The notes beneath the pieces are model-generated. The model was not told the origin of the DNA and made no database searches. It worked only from the letters and a program-made list of their open reading frames with translations. From Ruminiclostridium sp. (GTDB lineage: Bacteria > Bacillota > Clostridia > Oscillospirales > Oscillospiraceae), in NCBI GenBank assembly GCA_017435425.1, contig JAFSFC010000006.1, positions 1 through 64,000 of the forward strand: a DNA stretch of 64,000 bases. The letters are read 5' to 3'. Shown here in pieces: positions 52,874 through 60,451 of the stretch; position 1 is the first letter of the stretch; the number at the start of each line of letters is the position of its first letter. The translations under genes were made by a program, and so were the position numbers.

Positions 52874-54631
52874 ATGAATATTATCATGAACAAGCGGTTT
52901 GAATATAAAGATCTTCCTGATATGCGGGAGATCCACAATCAAATTGAAAAAATTGCAGCGCAGACCACCATTGGTGAAACGCTGTTTTTCCGGCACCATG
53001 GTGTCAAATCCGAGGCGGAGTTCAAGCGCAAAGCAATGAAGGAGGGATTCATCTCCAAGCATTCCCACATTGGCTGGAACTCCTGGGATGAGACGGCCAG
53101 GAATGTGGAGTATATTTACCGGGAACTGGAGCGCCGGGGGAGCTATATCACCCGTATGGGTTTTATCTTTGATTGGGTCATGGGTGTACCGGAGGAATAC
53201 CGTTCCAAACTCCAGCCGGGGACAGGATTGATTTTTAAGACCCCGGAAGAGTGGAAGGCCATTGGTCAGATCGCACCCATACAGCCCCATATGAGCGACC
53301 ATATGATCGGCTGTCCCAATGCTCTGGAAAACGCCCGGCTGGCTCTGGAGGCCGGTGTGACCTCCCTGGGCAATGTCTCTCATTATTTTACCTATGAGTA
53401 CCCAGGTATTGAGATGGAGCGGGAACGCACCGTGAACTCCCTGCTGGCCTTTGGCCTGATGGGTAAGTTCGATGGCACCATTGTCCACTCCAACCTGGAT
53501 GATGGCTACGGGAACCAGTTCCACGATCTGGCCAACCTGACAGGCTGGACCATGATCGAGCGTTACCTGGTGGAGGAGCTCCTAGGCGCTTCCATGACCT
53601 TCTCCTACGGCAACCTGTTCAGCGATCCCATTTCCCGCATCGTGTTTAACATGGTGTGTGATGCCACCAATGTGAAAAACACCCCCGGAACTATGACCTT
53701 TGGCAACACCATCGACTATGGCCTGGACTTCTCCAAGAACTATGGTGCTCTGTCCAGCTTCTCCCTGGCAGATGCCATCTGCCAGCGGCATAAGCCCACC
53801 GGCCATGCCGTAGCCTCCGTGCCGGTCTCCGAGGCCTGCCGTATTCCCACGGCGGACGAGATCATTGACGGCCACCTGTGCGTGGACATGATGATAGAAA
53901 AGGCAACCCTGTACGAGCCCTATGTGAACTGGACCGCTGTGGAGGCAGAGCGTGATATCCTGCTGGCCTGTGGCCGTGTGTTCTTTGAGCGGGTGATGAA
54001 CGGGCTGGATGACCTGGGGGTGGATCTGACCCATCCCGGCGAGATCTTTGCTGCATTGAAGGCCATCGGCCCGGAACAGCTGGAGACCAACTTTGGTGTG
54101 GGCAAAAAAGAAAAAACCGCCCTTCGAGGGCGGGAGCCGGTGCGTCCCACGGATATCATCAAAACCCTCCAGACTAAGCAGAAGAAGATGTTCTTGTCTG
54201 CCGGTAAGGTAGAAGGAGAGCTTGCCGGCAAAATCGCTCTGGTGGCTTCTACGGATATCCACGACTATGGCAAGGAATTGGTGAAGTCCCTGTGCAACAA
54301 AGCCGGTGCCGAGGTGTTTGATCTGGGCACCTATGTGACTGTAGAGGAGATCATTGAGAATCTTCTGGAAACTGAGAGCAAAGTGGTCATTGTCAGCACC
54401 TACAATGGCATTGCACTTAGCTTTGCCAAAGATCTGATGGCTGCCCTGAAAGAAAACGACATGGAGGATGTGGTCCTCATTATGGGTGGTCTTCTGAATG
54501 AAAATCTGGACGGAAGTCAGCTGGCTGTGGATGTAACTGAGGAACTGAAAGCCCTCGGAGTCAACTGCGACAATCAGATGGAGACCATCGTTCCTACCAT
54601 CAAAAAAATCTACGAGGGGACATATCAATAA
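52874..54631 (+). CDS. Single-chain B12-dependent carbon-skeleton mutase (candidate)
   Basis: This 585-residue protein ends in a B12-binding domain (about 453-580) with the base-off/His-on motif DxHxxG (DIHDYG, H463), then VSTYNG and MGGLLN. Residues 1-440 probably form the catalytic TIM barrel (FDGTIVHSNLDDGYGNQF, FSYGNLFSDPISR). The layout, one chain with a C-terminal B12 domain, resembles 2-methyleneglutarate mutase (614 residues) more than the two-subunit glutamate mutase. The next gene, overlapping by one base, encodes a GlmL/MutL protein. The substrate is unknown. A corrinoid methyltransferase is less likely. Confidence 0.8.
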   Translation: MNIIMNKRFEYKDLPDMREIHNQIEKIAAQTTIGETLFFRHHGVKSEAEFKRKAMKEGFISKHSHIGWNSWDETARNVEYIYRELERRGSYITRMGFIFDWVMGVPEEYRSKLQPGTGLIFKTPEEWKAIGQIAPIQPHMSDHMIGCPNALENARLALEAGVTSLGNVSHYFTYEYPGIEMERERTVNSLLAFGLMGKFDGTIVHSNLDDGYGNQFHDLANLTGWTMIERYLVEELLGASMTFSYGNLFSDPISRIVFNMVCDATNVKNTPGTMTFGNTIDYGLDFSKNYGALSSFSLADAICQRHKPTGHAVASVPVSEACRIPTADEIIDGHLCVDMMIEKATLYEPYVNWTAVEAERDILLACGRVFFERVMNGLDDLGVDLTHPGEIFAALKAIGPEQLETNFGVGKKEKTALRGREPVRPTDIIKTLQTKQKKMFLSAGKVEGELAGKIALVASTDIHDYGKELVKSLCNKAGAEVFDLGTYVTVEEIIENLLETESKVVIVSTYNGIALSFAKDLMAALKENDMEDVVLIMGGLLNENLDGSQLAVDVTEELKALGVNCDNQMETIVPTIKKIYEGTYQ

Positions 54632-56025
54632 TGAGCAGCTCTCGCTATGTGGTCCTGACGGATTTTGGCAGCACTTACACAAAAGTCGTGGTAGTTGACC
54701 TGGAGGAACGGCGAATGGTGATGACCAACCGATTTCCCTCCACAGTTTCTTACGATGCCCGCATCGGTCTGCAGCAATGTTTTGATGCCGCCAGGGCTGT
54801 GATCGGAGAGGAATGTTTTCAGAAATCATTAAAGCTTTCCTCTTCCAGTGCTGCCGGAGGTCTCCGAATGGGCGTGGTTGGTCTTTCAGAAACCCTCAGT
54901 GCCCAGGCAGGAAAAAGTGCCGCCTTCGGAGCCGGAGCTAAGATCCTCTGTACCTGTTCCGGACGTTTAAAGACAGAGGATATCACTCAACTTGAATCAC
55001 TTCCCTTGGAGATCCTCCTTTTCTGCGGCGGGTATGAAAACAGCGGTACCAAAGCTCTTTTACATAATGCCAAGATGCTCGCAGAAAGCAGCCTCCACGT
55101 TCCCATCATATATGCCGGCAATTCTGCTGCCGCAATTCATGTACGCCGTCTGTTGACGCAGGGAAAGAAAGAATGCTATATTGCCAGAAATATCATTCCA
55201 AATGTTGGCCAGATTGATAAGACCCAGGTAGAAGAAATCATTCGGGAGGTATTCCTCCATCGTATTATCAACATGAAAGGCCTGGACAAGGTAACCGGTC
55301 TTCTGGACCGCATGGTCATGCCAACTCCAGCGGCAGTCCTTTCCGGCGGGGAACTTCTTTCCCGCGGAACCCATTCCCAGCCTGGACTGGGAGATCTTAT
55401 GATCGTAGATGTAGGGGGCGCCACCACAGATATTCACTCCTACGCAGAGCAAATGCCCTATGACGGAGCTAAACTGGTGGGGGTTCCGGAACCCTATGTC
55501 AAACGAACGGTAGAGGGAGATCTGGGCATGCGAGAGTCCTCCAATTCTCTTTGCGAGGAAATTGGAATCCATCGCATGATGGCCGAAACGGCTCTGCCTC
55601 AGGAAAAGATACAAGAAGTCATCTCCCATTGGATCACCCAAAATCGGGATCTGGCGTGTGATGAATCTCAGGAAAGGGTGGATAAAGCATTGACGGCAGG
55701 CGCCGTGCGGATCAGCGCCCGCCGCCATGCGGGACGGATCCAGCATATCTCTTCGGCAGGTGTAAAATCCATCCAACATGGAAAAAACCTGACCTCTGTC
55801 AGAACCATCATCGGCACCGGAGGGCCTTTAGTATTCAGTAAAAACGGCGGAACCGCATTGCGGCAGATTCTGCGGGACCGCAATCAAGAACCCGATATCC
55901 TTTTACCGGAGGATGCTCACTTCTATCTGGATGGTGATTACGTTTTCTTCGCCGGTGGTCTCCTCCGGGAGGTTGACGAAGATGCAGCCCTATCCATCAT
56001 GAAAAACAGTCTGAAACAAATATAA
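54631..56025 (+). CDS. glmL: GlmL/MutL-type mutase partner (ASKHA ATPase)
   Basis: This 464-residue protein has the ASKHA phosphate motif TDFGSTYTKVVVVD, the SSAAGGLRMGVVGL segment, YAGNSAA and LMIVDVGGATTDIHSY. GlmL proteins accompany B12-dependent mutases and probably reactivate or repair them. Its ATG overlaps the mutase stop, so the two are translationally coupled. This pairing is the best evidence for the neighbour's type. Confidence 0.9.
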   Translation: MSSSRYVVLTDFGSTYTKVVVVDLEERRMVMTNRFPSTVSYDARIGLQQCFDAARAVIGEECFQKSLKLSSSSAAGGLRMGVVGLSETLSAQAGKSAAFGAGAKILCTCSGRLKTEDITQLESLPLEILLFCGGYENSGTKALLHNAKMLAESSLHVPIIYAGNSAAAIHVRRLLTQGKKECYIARNIIPNVGQIDKTQVEEIIREVFLHRIINMKGLDKVTGLLDRMVMPTPAAVLSGGELLSRGTHSQPGLGDLMIVDVGGATTDIHSYAEQMPYDGAKLVGVPEPYVKRTVEGDLGMRESSNSLCEEIGIHRMMAETALPQEKIQEVISHWITQNRDLACDESQERVDKALTAGAVRISARRHAGRIQHISSAGVKSIQHGKNLTSVRTIIGTGGPLVFSKNGGTALRQILRDRNQEPDILLPEDAHFYLDGDYVFFAGGLLREVDEDAALSIMKNSLKQI

Positions 56026-56026
56026 C

Positions 56027-56060
56027 AAAAGCCCATCTGCATAACAGCAGATGGGCTTTT
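56027..56060. terminator. Bidirectional terminator
   Basis: AAAAGCCCATCTGC, loop ATAACA, GCAGATGGGCTTTT, between converging genes. Confidence 0.92.
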
Positions 56061-56063
56061 CCT

Positions 56064-56924
56064 TCAAGGCTTGCAGCTGCCGCAGGGCTTATAACCCTGG
56101 GCAATGAGATCTTCCCGGTTACCAAAAAACTCCATACGGTTGTCATCACTGAGTTTTTCGGCACTGCCGCAGGTGGCCTCGTGGAACTTCTCCGAACTGA
56201 GATTCACCACATACATGGTAGTACTTTCAGAAGATGCAGGGGCGTTTTCACCATCCAGCCAACTCTCACCGGTGGCGTAGTCGATGGCCACGCCGGGCTG
56301 GACATTATAGCAGAAGACGTTAAAGCAGATCCCGTCTCCTTCGTCCTCTACGGACCAGGCCTCCATGAGGACACCTTGCGCCACCAGGTCCTCTCCGTCA
56401 AAAACAGGGGTGACCCGATAGAGAACGTGGTTTTCTGTCTCCTGGACGTAGTCGGCTACCATATTTTCAAAGGGCAGCATACCGTCCACATTCAGGTAAC
56501 GGGTACCGGTGATCAGGTTTTCGGCAGTGGCATTCTCACCGGTAAGCTGGAAGCCAATGAGATGGCAGCGGTTATAGAGATACTTACCGTCCACGCAGTC
56601 ATACTTGGCAGTCTGCCAGCCAGAAGGCTTCACATGGCCGATGCTGCCCCGTTCCTCTGTGGGCATGATTTCCAGCCCCACACAGGCCGATACCACGCCA
56701 CAGCGGTTCAGGTAATCAAGCTCACTGTACTCCTCATAGGCCGTTGTGGTAAAGTCACTTTCTTCAAAAAATGGGACATTTCCGTTGATGACTACATAAG
56801 GGTCCCCAGAGTAAGCAGGGATGGCATCCAGGGAAACCACAGGTTCACTGCTGGCAGAACAACCGGAAAGGAGAACGCAAACACTAAGCAACAGGGGAGC
56901 CAGCAGGCGGGAAAAGGGTTTCAT
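56064..56924 (-). CDS. Secreted lipoprotein DNA/RNA non-specific endonuclease with zinc-motif tail
   Basis: This 286-residue protein has a lipoprotein signal (LLLSVCVLLSGC). The nuclease core is GKYLYNRCHLIGFQLTGENA, related to EndA-type nucleases whose motif is normally DRGH; here the position reads NRCH. The last 40 residues (HEATCGSAEKLSDDN, then GYKPCGSCKP) resemble the Ada-type zinc-binding tail. It may digest extracellular nucleic acid. Its start overlaps the upstream gene by ATGA. Confidence 0.85.
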   Translation of the reverse strand: MKPFSRLLAPLLLSVCVLLSGCSASSEPVVSLDAIPAYSGDPYVVINGNVPFFEESDFTTTAYEEYSELDYLNRCGVVSACVGLEIMPTEERGSIGHVKPSGWQTAKYDCVDGKYLYNRCHLIGFQLTGENATAENLITGTRYLNVDGMLPFENMVADYVQETENHVLYRVTPVFDGEDLVAQGVLMEAWSVEDEGDGICFNVFCYNVQPGVAIDYATGESWLDGENAPASSESTTMYVVNLSSEKFHEATCGSAEKLSDDNRMEFFGNREDLIAQGYKPCGSCKP

Positions 56925-57328
56925 AGGGCATATACCTCCTCGGTGATGGTTTCATGGGAAGATCCGGGAAAATCTGCAATCGCCTGCAACATAAACTGGG
57001 TCATGTCCAGCGAGAAATGGTGATCTGCAGGATACTCCCGGTTCCAGTGATACAGGATGATTCCCGTAATTTTGTCCTGGTACGGAGTCAGGTCTGCATT
57101 CTCCACAAAGCAGAAGTCGTTGGGACCTGCCAGAGCCAGGAAATCCTCTGACACAGCAACATGGGAGGGGAGACCTTCCTTGAACTGCTTGGCAGAATAC
57201 CCGTTCATCCATAGCTTAGCCCCTTTGGTCCGTTCCAGGATACGGGCCCGCAGGATGCGATCCTGACTCTGACGGCGCTGATTAAACAGCATCCCGTATT
57301 TTTTATCCACGCAGACGATGACGACCAT
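56921..57328 (-). CDS. Conserved 135-residue protein of unknown function
   Basis: This protein starts MVVIVCVDKKYGMLFNQRRQ and has DRILRARILERTKGAKLWMN. I recall such proteins being labelled 'ribonuclease Z' in Firmicutes genomes, but no metallo-beta-lactamase motif (HxHxDH) is present, so that label is doubtful. It is translationally coupled to the nuclease lipoprotein. Confidence 0.75.
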   Translation of the reverse strand: MVVIVCVDKKYGMLFNQRRQSQDRILRARILERTKGAKLWMNGYSAKQFKEGLPSHVAVSEDFLALAGPNDFCFVENADLTPYQDKITGIILYHWNREYPADHHFSLDMTQFMLQAIADFPGSSHETITEEVYAL

Positions 57329-57421
57329 GTCCCCCCAACCTTTCCTCGTTTCATACCAGATATTGTAGCTTTTGTCAGATTTCTTGTCAAGAGATGGGGA
57401 AATGAATCAAAAGAAGAGTGT

Positions 57422-57466
57422 ACCGTGATATGGTCACGGTGAATATAACGCTTCGCAGGGTATACT
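57422..57466 (+). promoter_or_regulatory. trxB promoter region with inverted repeat
   Basis: ACCGTGA (57422-57428), five bases, TCACGGT (57434-57440), then TATACT at 57461-57466. No good -35 hexamer precedes the -10; the repeat occupies that place, suggesting an activator or repressor site. Confidence 0.55.
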
Positions 57467-57506
57467 CTAAACAACAAAAAGATCCTGCTGCAAGGGAGGA
57501 ATAAAA

Positions 57507-58427
57507 ATGAAGCATATCTATGATATTATCATCATCGGGGGAGGCCCCGCTGGTTATACTTCCGCACTGTATGGTGCAAGAGCCGGCCTGGACACATTGC
57601 TCCTGGAAAAGCTGGCTCCTGGTGGTCAGATGTCTATGACCTTCCAAATCGACAACTATCCCGGATTCGACGAAGGGGTCAACGGCTTTATCCTGGGAGA
57701 TAAAATGAAAAAGGGAGCTGAACGGTTTGGTGCACAAACCAAACTGGCAGAGGTCCAGTCCGTTCAGCTGGAAGGCGAGATCAAAGAAGTCGTGACGAAA
57801 AACGAGACCTTCTATGGCCGCACTGTCATCCTGGCCACCGGTGCTGCAACCAAGGAGCTGGGGCTTCCCGGCGAGAAAGAACTGGTGGGCCGAGGTGTGA
57901 GCTATTGCGCAGCTTGCGATGGTATGTTCTATCGTGGCAAGACCGTGGTCATCGTAGGCGGCGGCAACACCGCTGCAGCCGATGCTATCCAGCTTTCCCG
58001 CCTGTGCGAAAAGGTCATTCTGGTCCACCGGAGAGATACCCTTCGGGCTACCCGGGTTTATCACAAGCCCCTCATGGAGGCCGAAAATGTGGAGATCCTC
58101 TGGAACAGCCAGGTAACCGAACTCCTCCAGGAAGGAAGGCTCACCGGTGTTCGAATCCGAAACAATCTCACCGGTGTGGAGCTGGCCGTTCCCTGTGATG
58201 GCATCTTCGTGAGCATCGGTCGTCAGCCTGCTACCGAGCTGGTTAAAGGCCATGTAAATTTGGATCCTGCTGGATATATCGCAGCAGGGGAGGACACCAA
58301 GACCAATCTTCCCGGTGTCTTTGCCGTAGGTGATGTGCGGACCAAATCCCTGCGACAGGTGGTTACCGCTGTCTCTGACGGTGCGGTGGCTGCCCATCAC
58401 GCAGATGAATACTTGACAGCAGAATAA
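57507..58427 (+). CDS. trxB: Thioredoxin reductase family flavoprotein
   Basis: This 306-residue enzyme has the FAD motif IIGGGPAGYTSALYGARAG, the redox pair in SYCAACDGMFY, the NADPH motif VIVGGGNTAAADAIQL and the FAVGDVRTK end. It keeps thioredoxin or a similar protein reduced. AAGGGAGG precedes ATG 57507. The redox motif is CAAC rather than CATC/CAVC. Confidence 0.92.
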   Translation: MKHIYDIIIIGGGPAGYTSALYGARAGLDTLLLEKLAPGGQMSMTFQIDNYPGFDEGVNGFILGDKMKKGAERFGAQTKLAEVQSVQLEGEIKEVVTKNETFYGRTVILATGAATKELGLPGEKELVGRGVSYCAACDGMFYRGKTVVIVGGGNTAAADAIQLSRLCEKVILVHRRDTLRATRVYHKPLMEAENVEILWNSQVTELLQEGRLTGVRIRNNLTGVELAVPCDGIFVSIGRQPATELVKGHVNLDPAGYIAAGEDTKTNLPGVFAVGDVRTKSLRQVVTAVSDGAVAAHHADEYLTAE

Positions 58428-58469
58428 AAAATAGCCTGCATGGAATCTACTCCATGCAGGCTATTTTTT
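58426..58469. terminator. Bidirectional terminator
   Basis: A 19-base stem (AATAGCCTGCATGGA with TCCATGCAGGCTATT) around ATCTAC, flanked by A and T runs. Confidence 0.93.
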
Positions 58470-60381
58470 ATATATGTTTTTGATTCTTCCGTCGGATCCG
58501 ACGGCGAACCGTCCGAATCACGAGCACCACCAGGAGGATCAGAACCAGAAAAACACCAAGCACAGCCAGCGTAATTGGGCCTGGGTGTTTTACCAGGTCA
58601 ATGGGATTCATACTATCATCCACAATCTTGCGCCCCTGAGGACCGCTGTACTCCTCGGGGATGGTATCCAGGCTGTCCAGGTAAGAGGCCAGAGCATACC
58701 ACTCTTTGATCTCATTGCCGTTTTTATCGTGGAGGATGTGGGCTTCCAGATCCGTGATCTCATTGCCCTGGGCATCTCTGGGCGTAATGCTCAGGATGCC
58801 AAAGGACTTATCGGTCACAGCCCCCAACATCTGTCCACAGTACAGACCGGTGACCACCCGGTAGAGCTTGTCATCTTCAATGGGAATAGTAGTCCCATCC
58901 TCCAGCACCTGAGCACAGTCAGTCACCTTATCAAATAACATCCGATTAGGATTAAAGGTAAAGGTCATACCGTTAAAATACAGTTGTGCGGCAGGCATCA
59001 GAGCAGTGACCGAAGCATCCACCTCAAAGGCATTCTTCAAGTCCTTGCCGGTAAGCCAGACAGACACCAGAGGATAACCGGGAACCCCATCAGCGCCAAT
59101 CCCCAAAGAGGAGACATTGAACACATCCGATACCGTGATCTCACCCGTGGCCAAGGATTCCCGGATGACACCGTTGGCGGTCAGTGCAAAGTCTATCGGA
59201 ACATAGCTGTCACCCTCTGCCTCCTTTACCGCCCAGCGATAGGAATCCGCAATGAGATTGCCCAAGGAAGATTCCCGATGATACTCTGTCAGGTCGCCTA
59301 TGCTGTCAAATTCATAGGGGTTCAAAGCCAGGACCTGGTCATAGGTCCAACCGCCGAACTGAGACAGATAGTTTTCTTCCACCAACTTTTTGTATTCTTC
59401 CACATGAACGGTCATAGCTTCCGATTCTGTCACGCTGTCATCAACAGGAATCAGCTGGTAATCGGTCAAGGAGAGTTCTTCCCCCTGCAGAGACATAGTC
59501 AAAACACCCAGATTCTTGCTGTATTCCCCGCAGGAAACAATATAGGTGTCATTCACCAGGATGGGTTCCTCCAGCGTGGTGTGGGTATGGGCGGAAATGA
59601 TCACGTCAATCCCCTCCACATTGGAAGCCAACTGCTCATCTTCGGATTTCTCCGGGTCCTCATCCGTTCCGCTGTGAGAGAGGCAGACCACCACACGGGG
59701 CTCCGGCACGTGTTCCTCGATCCAGTCCACCGTATCCTGGGCGGCAGCGGCAGGATCCTCCAGGATCATGCCGGACATGGGAGCGCATTTATCGGAATCG
59801 AAGCCCATGATCCCAAACACAGCATAGTTGATGCCGCCCCGCTGGATAACAGTATAGTCCTGTACCCCATACGCCTCAAAGGCATCCCAGACAGCAGCAG
59901 AGATTTCGTCATAGCCTTGTTCGCCCTCTCTGGGGGGCATATAGTTGACCTCCACAATGGACGGGACGGGTTCCCCGCTGGCCACAGCAGCGTTCAGCAT
60001 ATTGGCCAGCCCAGAAGCGCGATAGTCATACTCGTGATTTCCGAAGGTGGTCACATCATAGCCCAGAGCCCCCATACTGCGCAGTTCGGCAGCTTCTGTA
60101 GCAAATACTGTCTGAAAGAGAGTGCCCATAGAAAAGTCGCCGCCGTCCACCAGAATGGCATCGGGATGCAGGAGCTTCTGCTGATCGATGACGGTTTTCA
60201 ACCGGGCGTATCCTCCATACGAATTACCCTTCTCATCCTTGGCAGGAAGCAGATGGGAATGAAGGTCGTGAGTAAAAAGAATGGTGATTTCCTGGCTGTT
60301 GCCGGAAGGCGCTGCATAAGCAGAGGGCATAAGTCCTATCAAAAGCTGAAGGATCAGAAGAACTCCCAAAATACGTTTCAT
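58468..60381 (-). CDS. Membrane-anchored 5'-nucleotidase/metallophosphoesterase
   Basis: This 637-residue protein has a signal peptide ending AYAAPSG, a calcineurin-like domain (LFTHDLHSHLLP, VDGGDFSMG, FGNHEYDYR, ISAHTHTTLEE) and a 5'-nucleotidase C-terminal domain. One membrane helix and a basic tail (VIRTVRRRIRRKNQKH) anchor it to the outer face. It releases phosphate from nucleotides or cyclic nucleotides. ATG 60381 is preferred over the upstream in-frame ATG at 60402. Confidence 0.92.
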   Translation of the reverse strand: MKRILGVLLILQLLIGLMPSAYAAPSGNSQEITILFTHDLHSHLLPAKDEKGNSYGGYARLKTVIDQQKLLHPDAILVDGGDFSMGTLFQTVFATEAAELRSMGALGYDVTTFGNHEYDYRASGLANMLNAAVASGEPVPSIVEVNYMPPREGEQGYDEISAAVWDAFEAYGVQDYTVIQRGGINYAVFGIMGFDSDKCAPMSGMILEDPAAAAQDTVDWIEEHVPEPRVVVCLSHSGTDEDPEKSEDEQLASNVEGIDVIISAHTHTTLEEPILVNDTYIVSCGEYSKNLGVLTMSLQGEELSLTDYQLIPVDDSVTESEAMTVHVEEYKKLVEENYLSQFGGWTYDQVLALNPYEFDSIGDLTEYHRESSLGNLIADSYRWAVKEAEGDSYVPIDFALTANGVIRESLATGEITVSDVFNVSSLGIGADGVPGYPLVSVWLTGKDLKNAFEVDASVTALMPAAQLYFNGMTFTFNPNRMLFDKVTDCAQVLEDGTTIPIEDDKLYRVVTGLYCGQMLGAVTDKSFGILSITPRDAQGNEITDLEAHILHDKNGNEIKEWYALASYLDSLDTIPEEYSGPQGRKIVDDSMNPIDLVKHPGPITLAVLGVFLVLILLVVLVIRTVRRRIRRKNQKHI

Positions 60382-60413
60382 AGGGAAACACATCCTTTGC
60401 AAGGATCATAAAA

Positions 60414-60440
60414 CAGCGGCTCTGTCAAACAGAGCCGCTG
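60414..60440 (-). terminator. Terminator of the ABC-F gene
   Basis: CAGCGGCTCTGT and ACAGAGCCGCTG pair around three bases. On the minus strand TTTTA follows. Confidence 0.85.
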
Positions 60441-60451
60441 AATGCTTGTAT

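Noticed and set aside
52874-54631. Lysine 5,6-aminomutase or ornithine aminomutase subunit.
   Set aside because: Those have a PLP-binding lysine and a different partner subunit. The GlmL-type neighbour points to a carbon-skeleton mutase.
56921-57328. Ribonuclease Z.
   Set aside because: The protein is far too short and lacks the HxHxDH metal motif.
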